Assembly: GCF_027596085.1 (NCBI RefSeq)
Contig: NC_072467.1
Span: forward strand, 27,895,582 to 27,959,581
Direction of reading: 5' to 3'
From: Anoplopoma fimbria
Lineage: Eukaryota > Chordata > Actinopteri > Perciformes > Anoplopomatidae
Length of the DNA stretch: 64,000 bases
Shown: positions 24,680 to 38,712 of the stretch, in pieces
How positions within the stretch are numbered: position 1 is the first letter of the stretch
Layout: each line of letters begins with the position of its first letter
Notes under the pieces: model-generated
Told to the model about the DNA's origin: nothing
What the model saw: the letters and a program-made list of their open reading frames with translations, nothing else
The model's database searches: none
Made by a program: the position numbers and the translations under genes

Positions 24680-25595
24680 AAATCCAATATTATATAATTA
24701 AAAAACACAACTTGATATAATTAAATGTATAATATATATTATATAATTAAAAAACACAACTTGATATAATTAAATGTATAATATATATATATATATAATT
24801 AAAAAACACAATGTATAATATATATTGTATAATTAAATTATATAATTATATATATATAATTGTATAATTAAAAAACACAACTTGATATAATTAAATGTAT
24901 AATATATATTATATAATTAAAAAACACAACTTGATATAATTAAATGTATAATATATATTATATAATTAAAAAACACAACTTGATATAATTAAAAAATATA
25001 TATTATATAATTAAAAAACACAACTTGATATAATTAAATGTATAATATATATTATATAATTAAAAAACACAACTTGATATAATTAAATGTATAATATATA
25101 TTGTATAATTAAAAAACACAACTTGATATAATTAAATGTATAATATATATAATTAAATATAATATAAAATAACAAAAAACACAACTTGATATAATTAAAT
25201 GTATAATATATATTGTATAATTAAAAAACACAACTTGATATAATTAAATGTATAATATATATTGTATAATTAAAAAACACAACTTGATATAATTAAATGT
25301 ATAATATATATTATATAATTAAAAAACACATCTTGATATAATTAAATGTATAATATATATTGTATAATTAAAAAACACAACTTGATATAATTAAATGTAT
25401 AATATATATTGTATAATTAAAAAACACAACTTGATATAATTAAATGTATAATATATATTAGATAATTAAAAAACACAACTTGATATAATTAAATGTATAA
25501 TATATATTGTATAATTAAAAAACACAACTTGATATAATTAAATGTATAATATATATTATATAACTAAAAAACACAACTTGGTATAATTAAATACG
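24680..25595. repeat. Satellite-like tandem array, unit about 49 bp
   Basis: Roughly 16-18 units each containing AATTAAAAAACACAACTTG, then ATATAATTAAATGTATAA and TATATATT(G/A)TAT. Several units are cut short or fused, near 24800-24860, 24990 and 25150. Units are otherwise highly alike, so the array is recent. It is immediately upstream of the phosphatase-like gene promoter. Confidence 0.95.
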
Positions 25596-25599
25596 TAAT

Positions 25600-27074
25600 A
25601 TAAAGCTACAGTTTTATAGTATTTTTTTCATATATTTTATTGTATTTTTCCGATTCTATATTTATGTTTCCTGACTTTCTCAGCTGTTTGCATTCATTTT
25701 TATTTCTTCTTTATATTTTTATGAAATGCACCAAAACACCAGGGCATTTTTTTGTATTTTAAATCCTACAGCACTTAAAAATAAAACCTATTCTGATTCT
25801 ACTTCTGACCTAATAACACACTTTACTGCCAGTTTCCCAACACTTCCACTAAAGCAAATGGTTTCATGGAAGTGGTGAGAAGAAAACAGAATATTTACTT
25901 AAGAACCAAACGGTACTACACGTTTGAGTACCTTATTTGAACAGTTCCATTTTATGCTTCTCTATACTTCATCTACACGACATTTCACCAGGAAATATTG
26001 TGCTTTTTACTGCACTGTATTAATGTGACACAGATATTTACTAGCTATATTTCAAGTAAACAATATAAATAAAGAAAAACTATAATCTTCTATGACATTT
26101 TCTCCTCCAAGCTTCTAAAATATTTTCATTTAAATAACTCTTCAAGGCGCAAAGAAGTGAAACTCTTAAAAAATATATAAACATTAGAGAAAAGTTTTAA
26201 AAATAAAAAACAGTTAATGTATCAGAACTTCATTTCTTCTTCTTCTCTCCCATTATTCATCTCACGACCCCCCAGATTTATCTGGTGACCCTTTGGAGGG
26301 GTCAGACCCCTATGTTGGGAACCATTTATTTTAAAGTATTTAAAGTATCTCCACCTGGAGCAGCTCCAACAGTAACATGCTGCTCTAACATTGATGCTTC
26401 AGTATATAGAATATATTTATTATAATATATCAGTCACAGAGGCAGATATCCTGCAGAATGAGTACTTTTGATACTTAGTGCGCTCATATAACTTGTAATG
26501 GAGAATTTTTTACTATGTTTTATTGGTTGTTTTACTTAAGTAATCAATCTAAATACTTTTTCCAACACGGTCACATCGAGTCTTTTCCAGGAAACGTTTA
26601 CTTAATCTGATCCCATAAAATAAATATGAAGAAAAGCAGCGACTCCTCACATATGAGAAACACAATCAGCAATGTTTGTCATTTTTAACTTCATAAATTA
26701 CTTTGAATCTGTTTCCGAAAAAAGCTTTTTCAGTTAATCAAATACTGAACTGACAAACACATTAGAACAATGTTGTTAAATTCAAGGGGTTGAATTGTTT
26801 AGTGTGAGAGAATAGTGTCATAATTGTACATGCATATGAACTTAAATCTACACAAAAACAAACAAATAAATACAATAGTAGAAAGAAACACATTGAAAGT
26901 CTCCTTAACAGCTGTAACATGAATTTAAACAAGATAAATGATTTCCTTTTCCCTTTGAAAATACATTTAGCTTTAAATCAGCGTAACACTTTCCATATAA
27001 GCTGCCAAATAGAAACACATTCATGTTATAAAAGCTCTAATATTCACACCATCAGTGTCTTTAATGCACTCACC

Positions 27075-27106
<32 letters not shown>

Positions 27107-30100
27107 CAGCTGTTTCTCGGTGTGTCAGCGGACCGACTGAAGCAGCAGCAGCTTGGTCTGAAAACAATTATCCCCGAGCTGATCTGGAGCCTGTTTCTTT
27201 TCTTCCTCTTCTTCTTCTTCTGGTGTTTAATTGGATGGCTGTTGGGGGTGGGGGGGGCTCTCTCCAGGTTTCCTGGTAACCGACTGACCTGCTGATGTCA
27301 CTGCTCTCCATAATGAAGTGTGTGTGTATCTAGCTGCCTTTGTCAATAACCAGGGAGGGAAATTCACAGGAGATAAGGGCGACAATGGAGGCCACACGTC
27401 TGCCGTGATGAGGAAACGCACGCTGTTATTATCTCAGATTAAAGCTCAAATTATTTCTTATGGGTTTAGATTTAGTCTCCTTTACATTCAGATCCCCTTC
27501 AGATGGACTAAATAAGCACAGTTAAAGGTGCGTCCTGTTTTTTTGTTCCACATTATTATTTATTCTTACTAAAATGTGACTTTTAGCCGACCATACCATC
27601 CTTTCTTCGAGGCAGCCATTGGTTTCCATTCACTTCCCTCACTATGAAAGAAAATCCCTTATTTCTTCATCTTATAAATCCATAAATGTATCAATTAAAC
27701 TGATGCAATTAATGTGTTTTAAGTGCATAATTAATAATTAAATGGATTGTAACATTAAATAAGTCAAATTTAAGCAGAACAAAGTTAAGGTGCAAATTAT
27801 TAGGATCATTATTAGTATGAATTAGTTGATTATAATAAAATAAGGGGTCTGGTTTTTTTGCAGGTTTTGTAACATTATGCTTTTTAATACTTCACATGAT
27901 ACCGACCACAGTGCTTTACTTAGTTTTTTATTGCTTCCCTCCATTGGTTTCTATTCACTTCACTCCCTGTCAAATTCATGGTTATCATGAATTATTGGTT
28001 AATAGTAAATAAAGGTGTATTAATGGATAACTTACACATTTAAGAGCTTTTTAAGGAAGAAAAAAGAATTCAAACTGTGAAATCAAATAATTCATATTTA
28101 ATATGGGCTTTCATTTTTCAAGTAAGGGAACATTTCATTGATAACTTTTATTTAAATTGATTTGGTTAACTCTTTAAACATGGAGATAATTCACTATAGT
28201 CCCCTGAACAAATTGTTGTCCATTCGTTTATCTTCTAGTTTTTTTTTACAAGACTAGATCCTTTAAGGTACAGTACAGATAAAGGGTAATAGAACTTAAT
28301 GTGATGTTATAAGTTTCACGCCTTGAAATTCCTTCATTTATGCAAAGAAAAAACTTCATTTAGCTTAGCTATGTTTTGTTTTGTGTGAAACCGCTGAGTG
28401 AACTATTTCTATCATCTCTCACAATGTAGGTCAAAACCAACACGGCCTTTAGCTTGGCCTGCTATCTAGCTAGCTAACTTAGCTATGTTCCAAAATGTAG
28501 TTTTATTTATATATTTATACTGTATCTTCCATTGTCTATCGCACATATTTTTTCCGATTTAAGGTCCCACGGTGGTCAACCAGAAGGGGCGGGACTTCAC
28601 CTCTCTGTACAGTTTATAAAGTTTAAACTAGATAATATTCCAATGAGTCATATTTGATCCTCCATAAACTACAGCCTCCAGCATTGTATAAGTAAAATAA
28701 ATATGTAAAATGTTGTATCAGAGCTAAATGGGTGGGTGGGGCATTTGCATGTCAAAGAGACCCTCGAGCTCCTCGGCTCATTTCTGCCTCCTGTAAATCT
28801 TAAAAAACACTGATGGTGAAAAACACCTGCGTGAGGTAACGGGAGAATCACCAGCCTGAAAGAAAGAGCAGCTCGAAAAACAGTCTGAAATCTACTGGTT
28901 TCATGTTCTTGGACTGTACTATGTTTTAGACGTAAATACAGTACTTTTTACTGTACTACATCTAAGAGGTAAATATTGTACTTTTTACTGTACTACACCT
29001 CAAAAGGTAAACAAAGTACTTTTTACTGTACTACTTCTTAGAGGCAAACATTGTACTTTTTAGGTAAATGTTGATATTATCTGATTTTAATAACTGCAGA
29101 TTCTCACTGAATACAAAAATATAATCAACAATTTATCTTTGTATTATTGTAAGTTAAGATAAGCTTCTTTATTCGTAGTAGGAATCTTTTGGAACTTTTA
29201 AGTAATATTTGATTTTTAGAATCTTCCTTAATGTCTCATCTGTATGTTGTTTTGATGATTATACTATCAATGTCACAAATATATATAACTGACATTAAAT
29301 ACTTCATGTATCATAAATTATTTCAAATGTAGGATTCTGTGTCTGTCAATAGATATTGAGTTTCTTGGTTAGTTTTATAAATGTTGCTCCTAATTTCTTA
29401 TTTCACAGCATCAGGTGCAGACAAAGCGAAACCCAAAGCTCAGGGATGTTTAACGAGTCGGGTCTCTGGAGGCCTGAAGCAGCAGGAACAAGCTCACCTG
29501 CTGAACTCAGCTTGATTGGTCTCCAGTCTGAATTTAAGTCCTCCGTGTATCTGGGGGAACGACGACCAACGCAGAGCTCCAAACTCAAATCCTCCTTCAG
29601 CTGATGGTGCTGACGAAGCAAATCAGCAGCACACGTTGAGTGTCTCACATTTACTGTTTGACTCTGCATGATTGTGGTCTAAAAATGGGTAAAATTACAA
29701 ATGTTTTTATTGTTATGGAGTCATAAAAAATGGGAAATCTGGAGAATAATAAGAAAATAAATGTGATAAATTAAAGACAAATAAGAAAATATAAAATAAT
29801 GAATATCATTATTATTTTATTTTTATACAGATTACTGGATACATATATTTTTCAAATATATATTTATCTCTTTATGCAAACAAATTACTCATTAAATATT
29901 TATTTGAATATATTTAATTTAAAGTAGAGTATATGTGTGCAAGAATTGACCACCCAGCCTGGGCAGGAAGCCATTTGATTGACAGCTACAAATAAATAAA
30001 TTACATTATATCAATTTTAAGAAATACATGTAAAACAAATTTACAGAAAAATGTAAATAATTTAAATGCAAAATAAATGTATATGTATTATTCAGAAATC

Positions 30101-31007
30101 ATCGTACAAATGTGAAAATAAATGAATATGCTTATTTTTATAATAGTTATTTTTTAATTATTCTTTTGTATTTTGTTATTTTTCTTTATATTTCCACATT
30201 TATTTGTACTTTATTTGTATTTGTTTATAATGCTACTCCACTACTCTTTGCGAATTAAAATATTTTTTGTTATATAATATATCCTCAGAGTTTAAGATTT
30301 AATCATAGTTTTTTATATTATTTTTAATCCCTGGTGTTCATTTAATTCTATTGATTTATATTTATAGATTTTTACCATTTTATTGTTGCAATTTATTAAT
30401 TGATATATTTATTTTTTCTATCTCCAAGTGAAACTGATCCAGTTCTTTACTTTGTCCACAGGAGGGCTCTTCAGCTTCAAACGACCAAAACGTCTCTCAG
30501 CTTGTTGATGCACGTTTCAGTTTGTTGGTTTTTACTCATTAATGCAAACATGACATTACATACAGGTTAGCTGTATTTTGTTTATAGTGGGAGGAAGAAA
30601 TACATTTGAGGGGTGATTTTATATAAAACGGCTTTAAGCTAGAAATTAAATTCAATTTGTTGCTTGCCAAAGTATAGATTTAAATTCCGACAAAAACATT
30701 TGAGTTAAAATAAAATAACTTTCCAGATAGTTTTCAATGATCTGATTGTGTAAATATCCTGATTTGAAACACATAGAAGTGAGATAATATTTATCACAGC
30801 AAACTATAGAATAAAATCATAAATTTGAGGGATGACATTTTTTTTTGTTTGATACAATTCAAACAGGAAGTGCTACAAGATTAAAATATGATTAATTTAT
30901 ATTTAACACCAAAATATAATCTTAAGTGTAAATAGATTGAAGAAGAGCAGCAAAGAATAATCTTTAAAAAATATATTTTAAATCTCCTTCGAAGTGTTTT
31001 CATGCCC
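25600..31007. other. Intergenic stretch between syt8 3' end and the phosphatase-like gene
   Basis: No recognisable gene. Pieces of a recurring fish interspersed repeat appear at about 25840-26570; their phrases (TTACTGCACTGTATTA; ACTTGTAATGGAGA) recur near 49435-49500. A (GT)n run lies at 27078-27104 and a short tandem repeat at 28915-29070. A motif at 26260-26325 (CAGATTTATCTGG then CTTTGGAGGGG) recurs at 37885-37945. AT-rich otherwise. Confidence 0.45.
28915..29070. repeat. Tandem repeat, unit about 45-50 bp, three to four copies
   Basis: Units carry GTACTTTTTACTGTACTAC and AGAGGTAAA. Copies start near 28930, 28965, 29010 and 29045. Small and diverged. Confidence 0.7.
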
Positions 31008-34000
31008 TCAGAAGGGCAGTTTATTTTTGAGGGGTATCTTCCTCTTCAGGGTCAGGGTGGAGTTGACCTGCTCGGCCGACAGCAGGTTGTGCCACTGGGC
31101 CACCGGCCGCCGCGGGTTGGACAACATGTCGGCCCAGTGCCTCAGCTGGTTCCCCGAGGCGTCGCAGCCCAGGAAGATCTTCCCCATGGCGTCGTTCCGG
31201 GTCATGGCGTCATGGTCCCACACGGAGATCACCAGGTTCACCCTCTGGGGACAACGACAGGAGATGTAGGCTATTGAGATCAAATAACCCCTTAAACAGC
31301 AGCGTTAAAGGACCTCACTGTTTGTTTGGGTTTGTTACTTTTATACATTTATTTCATATTATTCCCTCTTTACAGGCAGATATTAGTTTCTAGTAACTAC
31401 ATTTTTTTAAATTAAAATGAAATGACAATAAAATAGGGGATTTTAAGAAATATTGTTTAATGGATAAAACATATTATCGCAACACGTTATGGTATCTGTA
31501 TAAATTACTATTTATTTTATTAGAAAGTAAAATAAATTCATGGTATTACAATGAATTCATGGGTTATAATAAGTTAAGAGGGTTTTAGTGGATTACTTTT
31601 TTTCAAATTGTAAAAATCTATTAATATCTTTAAAGGGTGTTATTTAGTAAATTCCTTTAACACAGAGATAATTCATTAAAGACTCCTGAACATATTAAAG
31701 TCCAATTCATTATTATTTTCAGTAACTTCAACTATGGGGTGAACCTTCAAACATTATTCAAAGGAATACTAATGGAATAAAAATAAGGTTAAAGGATGAT
31801 CAGCATCTTTCTGCTGCTGTTTCAAAATAAAAGCATTTAACTGGCCAAACACTGGGTGTCTTTTATTGTGAAGTACTTCAAATGTTTGCCCTTAGTACAT
31901 AGCTGGTTCTTTTCACTAAATAGATCCTTATTAAACATGTTAATAAAATGTGTTTGTGTTGAAAATAGATATCATTAAATCTGTCAGGTTGTATTTGTTC
32001 ACCTGGATTTGTTCAAACGTCACGTCGAAGGTGAAGGACTCGTTGTAATAAGGGTTCAGCGTCTTCTTTTTAATAGACGTCTTCTTTTTCTTCCACTTTC
32101 TTTTGTCCAGAGCCAACTGCACCTTCACATAAGGATCTAAATACAAACAAGAGCTCGTTAAGTTCACGCATAGAAAGTGGAAATAAGTATTTAGGTGGAA
32201 ATAAAGTGATATTTGTTCAAAAGAGGTAAAATATGTCTTTACTTTTCTGAGGAGTATAAGAGTCTGTAACTATAATGAAAAACAAGAAAAAACATTTAAA
32301 AAAATATGTAAATAATAAAAAATCTCACAATAATTTGAAATATTTTTGGATTTACACCAAACGAATTATTCTTTGGTTTCTCTAAATTGAAATGATTGTT
32401 TACTGTGTTGGATTATTTATCTAAAACAGAAGAGAAATCTCCACGAAGAAGTTCATAATTCGTGTCAACCAACACCAAATTTGATTGTAATCCCTGAATA
32501 CCCATAACAAAAAAAACATGATTTATGAAAAATGATTTCGTTCGATGTCTTATCAAAACAACCCGACACCAGTTTGATTGATATTCCCTGGATTGCACAA
32601 ATAAACCTGATTGATGAAATGAATGTTAGTGAGCTGCGTCTGATTGATTAGCTAAATGTTGTGTTTCACTGAGACTGTTACTGTTTCGTTTACTGAACAG
32701 CTCAGACGGACTACTTTCTGAAAGTCTGCACAGAGGTTCTTGTTTTTCTTACAACGTAACATTTGAGCCAATTAGCTTTGGTTTCACATTGATGCCATCG
32801 AACTGAAGAATTCTACATGACAGCGTCTGTGTCACGCCTACGTCTCTTTGTCATCATCGCTGTGATGGAACTCTTAGAGCTGGTTCACTCTAGACAGAGG
32901 AAGCTTCAGGAGACCCGGATGTCTTAAGCAGGAATATTTATTGAAGCTCGATCGAGTAGAATCCAAATAGGGTTGTTTCTAACTCAGCCTGACGTGTGTG
33001 AGGATTCTATTGGATAAAGGATCTAAACAAGGAAATACATCTACCTTTGCTGTGCTAGTAACAACATAGCCTCTGTACAGTCTCTCTTGTCCCACGTCTC
33101 CAACCAGACACCAGCCTGCTGAGTCTAAACCGAATACAGAAGGCTTCTAGCTGACCTTGGCCTACCAGCTGCCAGAGCCAACTCAGCCTTATTAGAAGCA
33201 CAGAGTGAGAGAGGCGAAGAGAGGCAGACAGTTGACCTGACCTGTGAAGCTTGTCTTCAGTTACCTTTAACCCACAAGAGAGGGACGTTTAACATAAAAT
33301 GACCTGTCGCCCCTGCCTATGACCCGTTGTCATTGCTTACCTTTCGTCGTCACCGCCTATGACCATTCGTCACCTACGTACTGACGTCATTACCTACGTC
33401 CTGTTTTTTGATACCTATGTCCCGTTGTCACCACCTACAGTGGGGGAAATAATTATTTGATCCCTTGCCGATTTTGTAAGTTTGCCCACTGACAAAGAAA
33501 TGAACGATCTATAATTGTTATGGTAGGTTTATTTTAACAGTGAGAGACAGAATATTAAAAAAATAATCCAGAAAATCACATTATATAAAAGTTATATATT
33601 GATTTGCATTTGATCGAGTGAAATAAGTATTTGAGCCCCTCACAAAACATGACTCAGTACTTGGTGGAGAACCGTTGTTGGCAAGCTCAGAGGTCAGACG
33701 TGGGCAAACTTACAAAATCGGCAAGGGATCAAATAATTATTTCCCCCACTGTATGTCGTCACAACCACCACCCACTGGCCGTGTCATTTGCATGTCATTG
33801 TCCTCTCCTTCTGCTAAGTTCAGGTTGTCATTATTGGAGGGCACAATTGCTGCATCCTGCATCCTGCATCCTGCATCCTGCATCCTTAGCTCTAACCGAG
33901 ACGATAGTTATCGGTTCAAAGAAAAACAAACAAGCTAGACCTTTCCTTAGGTCTGTCTATGGGGGACTACCATATTATAACTTCTGTGATGAATTTAATG

Positions 34001-37000
34001 CATTATACCTTCATTTTAAGTAAAATAAAATGCTTAAAATTTAAACCTAATCATTTGCTCATTTAAAATATTCAGTAGTCATTAATAAAGCAGATCTTTT
34101 TCATGAGTGAATGATTCCGATGTGAGAACTTCTCTCAGTCTGACCTGAGGATCCTCCGGTGTCCATGCTCTTCAGGTTTTTGGCCTCCAGCACGACCACG
34201 GTCAGTTTGGAGGCGGTGGGAACGTAACGCAGAGTGAAGCAGATCTCACCCAGGTTTTCATCCTGCAGCACAAAGACATCTTTACAGCAAAGGAACCCCA
34301 AACATTCAGTGAAAAGAAAAATAGTTATTCTAGGTGCTATATGTATAAAATCATAATAATAAGTATTATAATTACTATAAATATTATAATTACTATTATT
34401 ATTATTATGTTTTTTATTCATATTACTATTCTTTTTTATATATATCTAAGACTCAAGCATAAAAAATACATTTTTGTGTATTTTTCTTTCATAAAAAAAC
34501 AGCAGTGGCATTCTTTAATCAAAGTGGAATTAATAAGGTTAAAATTCTGAAAATGAATACATATTTGGTAGTTATGATCAGAACTGAAGTTGGTGAAAAG
34601 ATTTAACTCTATTTTAAACTCTCTTAATATATATAATCCTATGGTAGTTTTTCGGAGTCATCAGAGAAACTTTTTTAGAGTGAGTCAAAATCTTTTGCAT
34701 ATTCACAGATTATGGAATTTTTAATAAGGGAGTAAACTTGATTTGAAATTTAAAAAAATTGGGGGGAAAAGACACAAATGATCATTCGAAGCATTGTATT
34801 TTTAGAGTCACATCTGGCTAACTCTATCTGTGTCTGATTGGAGTTAAAATAAGTTTGGGAACAGTTTGTAAATATTATTTTTGTGATGAAACAGAGTATT
34901 TATCTGACCCAGATGGTTAGTTGTTATTCTATGAATACCTTCAGAACAGTAGGAGGTGTAACAAGGTGAAACACCAGAGATTTAACTTTTAGAAGAAGAC
35001 TGTAGATACGAAAATAAGAATTCAAAACAACACCTAGGTTGTAAAATAACAAAACATAACTATGACTTCAATCTAGAGTGTAAAAAAAGATAAAAACGAC
35101 GAAGAAAACCTCAAACTTGGCGGGGTCGCCGAGGTCCTTCCACTCCTCGATGACGTGGTTCCAGTCCACGTTGCAGAGCTCCACCCTGAGCTCACCCATG
35201 ATGTTGTGTTTGGTGAATCTGTTGAAGTCAAAAATCTGCATCACCGCTGTCGATTTAAGAAGGGCTGCCTTGGATATCTGGGAAAAAGAAACATCACAGA
35301 GTCAGAGGCATATTCTCAGATATTAAAGTGATACATTTACAAGAAACAATATATAATTTCTGAGTTTAAAGTGGCAAGAAAATCTTGGAAATTCTAAAAT
35401 AATCGTCTTTAATAACGAGAAAAAAACTTGGACATTCTCTACATTTAAAGTGGTAAATTTACAAGAATTTTTTTTGATATTCTCTGAGATTACAGTGGTA
35501 AATAAAATAAAAACTTGGATAGCTCTGGGATTAAAATGGTAAATTAAAGAAAAAAATTGGATATTCTCTGAGATTAAAATGGTTAAAATACAAGAAAAAA
35601 CTTTTCTAGCAAATCTGCCACTTGACACTTTTCGTCAAGGGACCACATCGGTTCACTTGGTTTGATCAACCTCATCACATCGCAGACGTCGCTGCTTTCA
35701 GTGTATTATATCTGCAGTGGATGACCAGATTCAATTATATTTACAGTCGGATCAACAATAAAAAAAAATCTTGCTATTTTAGCCCAGAAACACCACATTA
35801 TCATCAGCATCTCTAGAGACATTCCCGTTTATTTGGCATTTTCAAGAAAACAACATTCGAGTTCTTTCTCATATATTTCTGACTTAATCTTAGAGTTTCT
35901 TCTTAGAATACTAACCTCCCTTCCATGGCTCTAGAATGTTTCCTTTTTTACCTACAATGGCCTCAAAATGCCGTCATTGTTAGGCATCAAAACACAAACT
36001 CAAATTCCTTGTTTGTAAAAGCCTGATTCTGAAACCAGACCTGCCGATACTCTCCGTGAACACCTCGTACCTGGAAGGTGAACTGCTCGTTGAAGACGGG
36101 GTTCAGAGTGCTTCTGAACACTTTGGTCTCAAAGGTTTTGGCTTTGTCGGGGCAGGTGTAGACTTTGGCGTACGGGTCCGAGCTTCCTCCCAGGTCCATG
36201 GCCTTCAGGCCGTCGGCTTTTTTGATCCCCACCGTGAGCTGTGACAGACAGACAGGAGACAGACAGACAGGCACTGACCTTTAGTGACAGCGTGAGTTAA
36301 AGGGGAACTCTTATGCTGTGTTCAACCGAAGGCAAAGTCAATTTTTTGCTTAATGTGATTACATACAAAGTCAATGCAAAGACGTGAATGGACAGCAATA
36401 GACCCAAAACCAGCTGGGTGAGTCTGATAAATGTCCTCAAGAGATGTCACTTGAGTCAGCATCGGTTAAAGACTACAAGTCTTTTCAAAGTAAAATAAAC
36501 TGAAGGTGTGACGTTAACAAGCAGTGAGACCTCTGTAGTCCGCTATCATCTCTGCTGCAGGCTGGAGGCTCAAGGATACATTAGTCACTAACTAGCACAA
36601 CAAATGTGCATTTCCAAGTTGCATTGTGGGTAATGTAGGCGCCAGGTTTTGACAAGGAACAAGAAAATGTGAAACAAAAATGACGATATCTCTGAGTCTG
36701 CTGCATCGATTTTAACCCCTTTTTGTTTCAAACCGTCCGTCTTGAGTCTGACAGTGTTTCAGGAGTGAAATGATGAATCAGTGGAGCACTGAGATACTGC
36801 AGAGGGACAGTGTGGAGGCTCAGAGGAGGGATATGCTGGTTTAATCACCACGGACTCAGCGGCGTTGTAGTCCAGAGAGTAGAGCAGCTTTCCTCTCCGC
36901 TGTTTGGTCGAACCGTAGCCGATGTCCGCCACATCAGGCTGAACCTGTCGGAGCACAGGAAACACATCAGCTCAGCTTTTCACTCCACGTAATGAGCTGT

Positions 37001-38712
37001 GAAAAAGGTTGTGGACATTTCACATATTTCTACTTGATAATATCGGTCTCTTTTATCTGCTATGCAGCATGTGTTAGTCTGTAAATGAGTCTGCTGTTTG
37101 CTGCTGAGAAGGTTAAGTCCAGACGCTTTTCACACCTTCTTTTCTAAGAAACTCAGATATTAAAGCAATGAGAGTGAACAAGAACAGTAAAGTTCCTGCA
37201 GATAAACAATAAGCTGAAACTGACTACTAAGCCCCTGGTTCATTCATTCCTAACACATCCAGCTGACCCCTGCTGGGCTGAACGTTTCCTCACCAGAGCT
37301 GAGGTGGTTTTCCCGTCCAGTCCTTTCAGGTTGATCCTCTCGTTCTTCTTCTGCCTCCTCTTCTTTTTCCCTTTGCAGCAGCACTTGATGCAGATACACA
37401 GACAGCAGAGCAGAATCAGCAGAGCGCCGGCCGCAAAGATGGTGTAGATCGCCCATCGAGGCACTGAGGAAGACGAGACGGGGAAAGGTTATTTAAACAT
37501 CATTGATAACTTTAACATTAAAGGATCATGTTTTCACAGAACATTATTCATCCTTTTCACAAGGGACATAGCCTTTAATATCTAATGCAGTTTGGATTGA
37601 CAAGTTTTAATTTAACTGTATGATTATCGTCAAGGTGCTGAACTGGACTGAACTTATATTGAGAGGTGTTTCTAATATTTGCCTCACACTGTTATAAACA
37701 CTTTTTAGATTTTAGATATAGGAAACCTTTCAACTTTTTTGACCAGTGACTGTTTTTACAAAAACTAGGGAGGTAAAATGCTCCATTATTTCAGAAAATA
37801 TAAAAGAATAAAGTCCAAAGAGTGAATAAAAACAGATTCATGTATCAGAACTTAGTTTATTTGTATTTTTATCTCCAATTAATCATCTCACGACCGCTCA
37901 GATTTATCTGGTGGCCCTTTGGAGGGGCCCGACCCCTAGGTTGCGACCAACCGGACTAAACTTAACTGAACAAAGTAGCAAAACATGCTAATTAAACAGC
38001 ATCATTATTACAAAGGTGTGCTTTGTTCTGAGAAAGTGTTTAAAACCTGCATTCTCTCTGCTGTCCACCAGGGGGCGACTCCTCTGGTTGTATAGAAGTC
38101 TATGAGAAAATGACTCTACTTCTCTCTTGATTTATTCCCTCAGTAAACATTGTAAACATGAGTTTATGGTCTCAATCTCTAGTTTCAAGTCTTCTTCAAT
38201 ACAGCATGATGTTCATTTAGTAAATGATGCTCCATTTAGAGTCAAACAGACCATAAAGCAGGGGATGCTTTATGGCAGGTTTACTGTAATTGACAGGTCT
38301 CTACCACGAAGTTGTCCGGTCTGGGAGTTGTCTTTGTTTTTTGTCTTACAACTTTAACCTTTTCAAGTGTGTTTTCACTTCCTGAGAGTTAATTGTAGCA
38401 TTTTGGTAGCCTTTAAATGTCTTATTCAGTGTTAAGTTGTAGCTCAGCCCTCAAAACAAGATGGCGATTACCAAAAGACAACTTCTCCCTCCTCTGTTTT
38501 AGTCTGATGTTTGGGGGTAAACTTTGGGTTTAGTTGAAGCTGCATCTTGGAGACTCACGGGGGATCTTGTTGAGAAGGTCGTTGACTAAGTTGGCAGCGG
38601 CGGCGGCGGCTGGGTTGAGGGTGGAGTTGGTCTGGGTGGTGGTGTAATTGGTCACTGGCAGGGCGGTGGTGAAGGGGTGAGATAAGTTTGGTGACGGGTG
38701 GAAGGCGGGCAT
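31008..38712 (-). CDS. syt8: Synaptotagmin, best fit synaptotagmin-8
   Basis: C2-domain membrane protein of vesicle traffic and exocytosis. Coding exons high to low: 38712-38559, 37463-37294, 36944-36849 (or -36852), 36238-36071, 35277-35110, 34262-34145, 32136-32003, 31244-31008; all in phase, about 414 aa. Order: short Ser/Thr/Asn-rich luminal N-terminus without a signal peptide; membrane segment [20 protein letters not shown]; Cys run (possible palmitoylation) and basic stop-transfer; C2A ([22 protein letters not shown] to DLGDPAKFE); C2B ([20 protein letters not shown] to WHNLLSAEQ). In C2A loop 3 the family DFDR..KHD is [10 protein letters not shown], losing two acidic Ca2+ ligands; C2B keeps [11 protein letters not shown]. 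The exon 3 donor is ambiguous (GTGATT or GTGGTG). The syt8 name rests on the tnni2 neighbourhood and N-terminal style; another paralogue is possible. Confidence 0.85.
33436..33753. mobile_element. Tc1/mariner-type MITE in syt8 intron
   Basis: Terminal inverted repeats: TACAGTGGGGGAAATAATTA at the left and its complement at the right, extending through GATCCCTTGCCGATTTTGTA. Length about 318 bp, TA at each end, no transposase frame. Located between syt8 coding exons 6 and 7. Confidence 0.9.
33848..33890. repeat. (CTGCATC)n short tandem repeat
   Basis: Five near-perfect 7-bp units CATCCTG within a syt8 intron. Confidence 0.85.
35310..35610. repeat. Diverged tandem repeat in syt8 intron 4, unit about 55-65 bp
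   Basis: About five units share (G/T)ATATTCTCTGAGATTAA, AGTGGTAAAT and ACAAGAAAAAAACTTGGA. It starts about 30 bp above syt8 exon 5 on the minus strand, close to the acceptor of that exon. Confidence 0.65.
37885..37950. repeat. Short interspersed motif, pair with 26260-26325
   Basis: Both copies share CTCACGACC, CAGATTTATCTGG and CCCTTTGGAGGGG followed by GACCCCTA(G/T)GTTG. Likely the end of a common non-autonomous DNA transposon; copies are too short to classify. Confidence 0.55.
38062..38310 (+). repeat. Dispersed repeat family A, copy 3
   Basis: Same orientation as the copy at 9805. Starts with GTCCACCAGGGGGCGACTCC and runs through AGCAGGGGATGCTTTATGG. In the syt8 intron between coding exons 1 and 2. 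Confidence 0.85.

Noticed and set aside
24680..25595. Replication origin or centromere satellite
   Set aside because: Only about 17 units, embedded beside genes; nothing beyond AT content supports either role.
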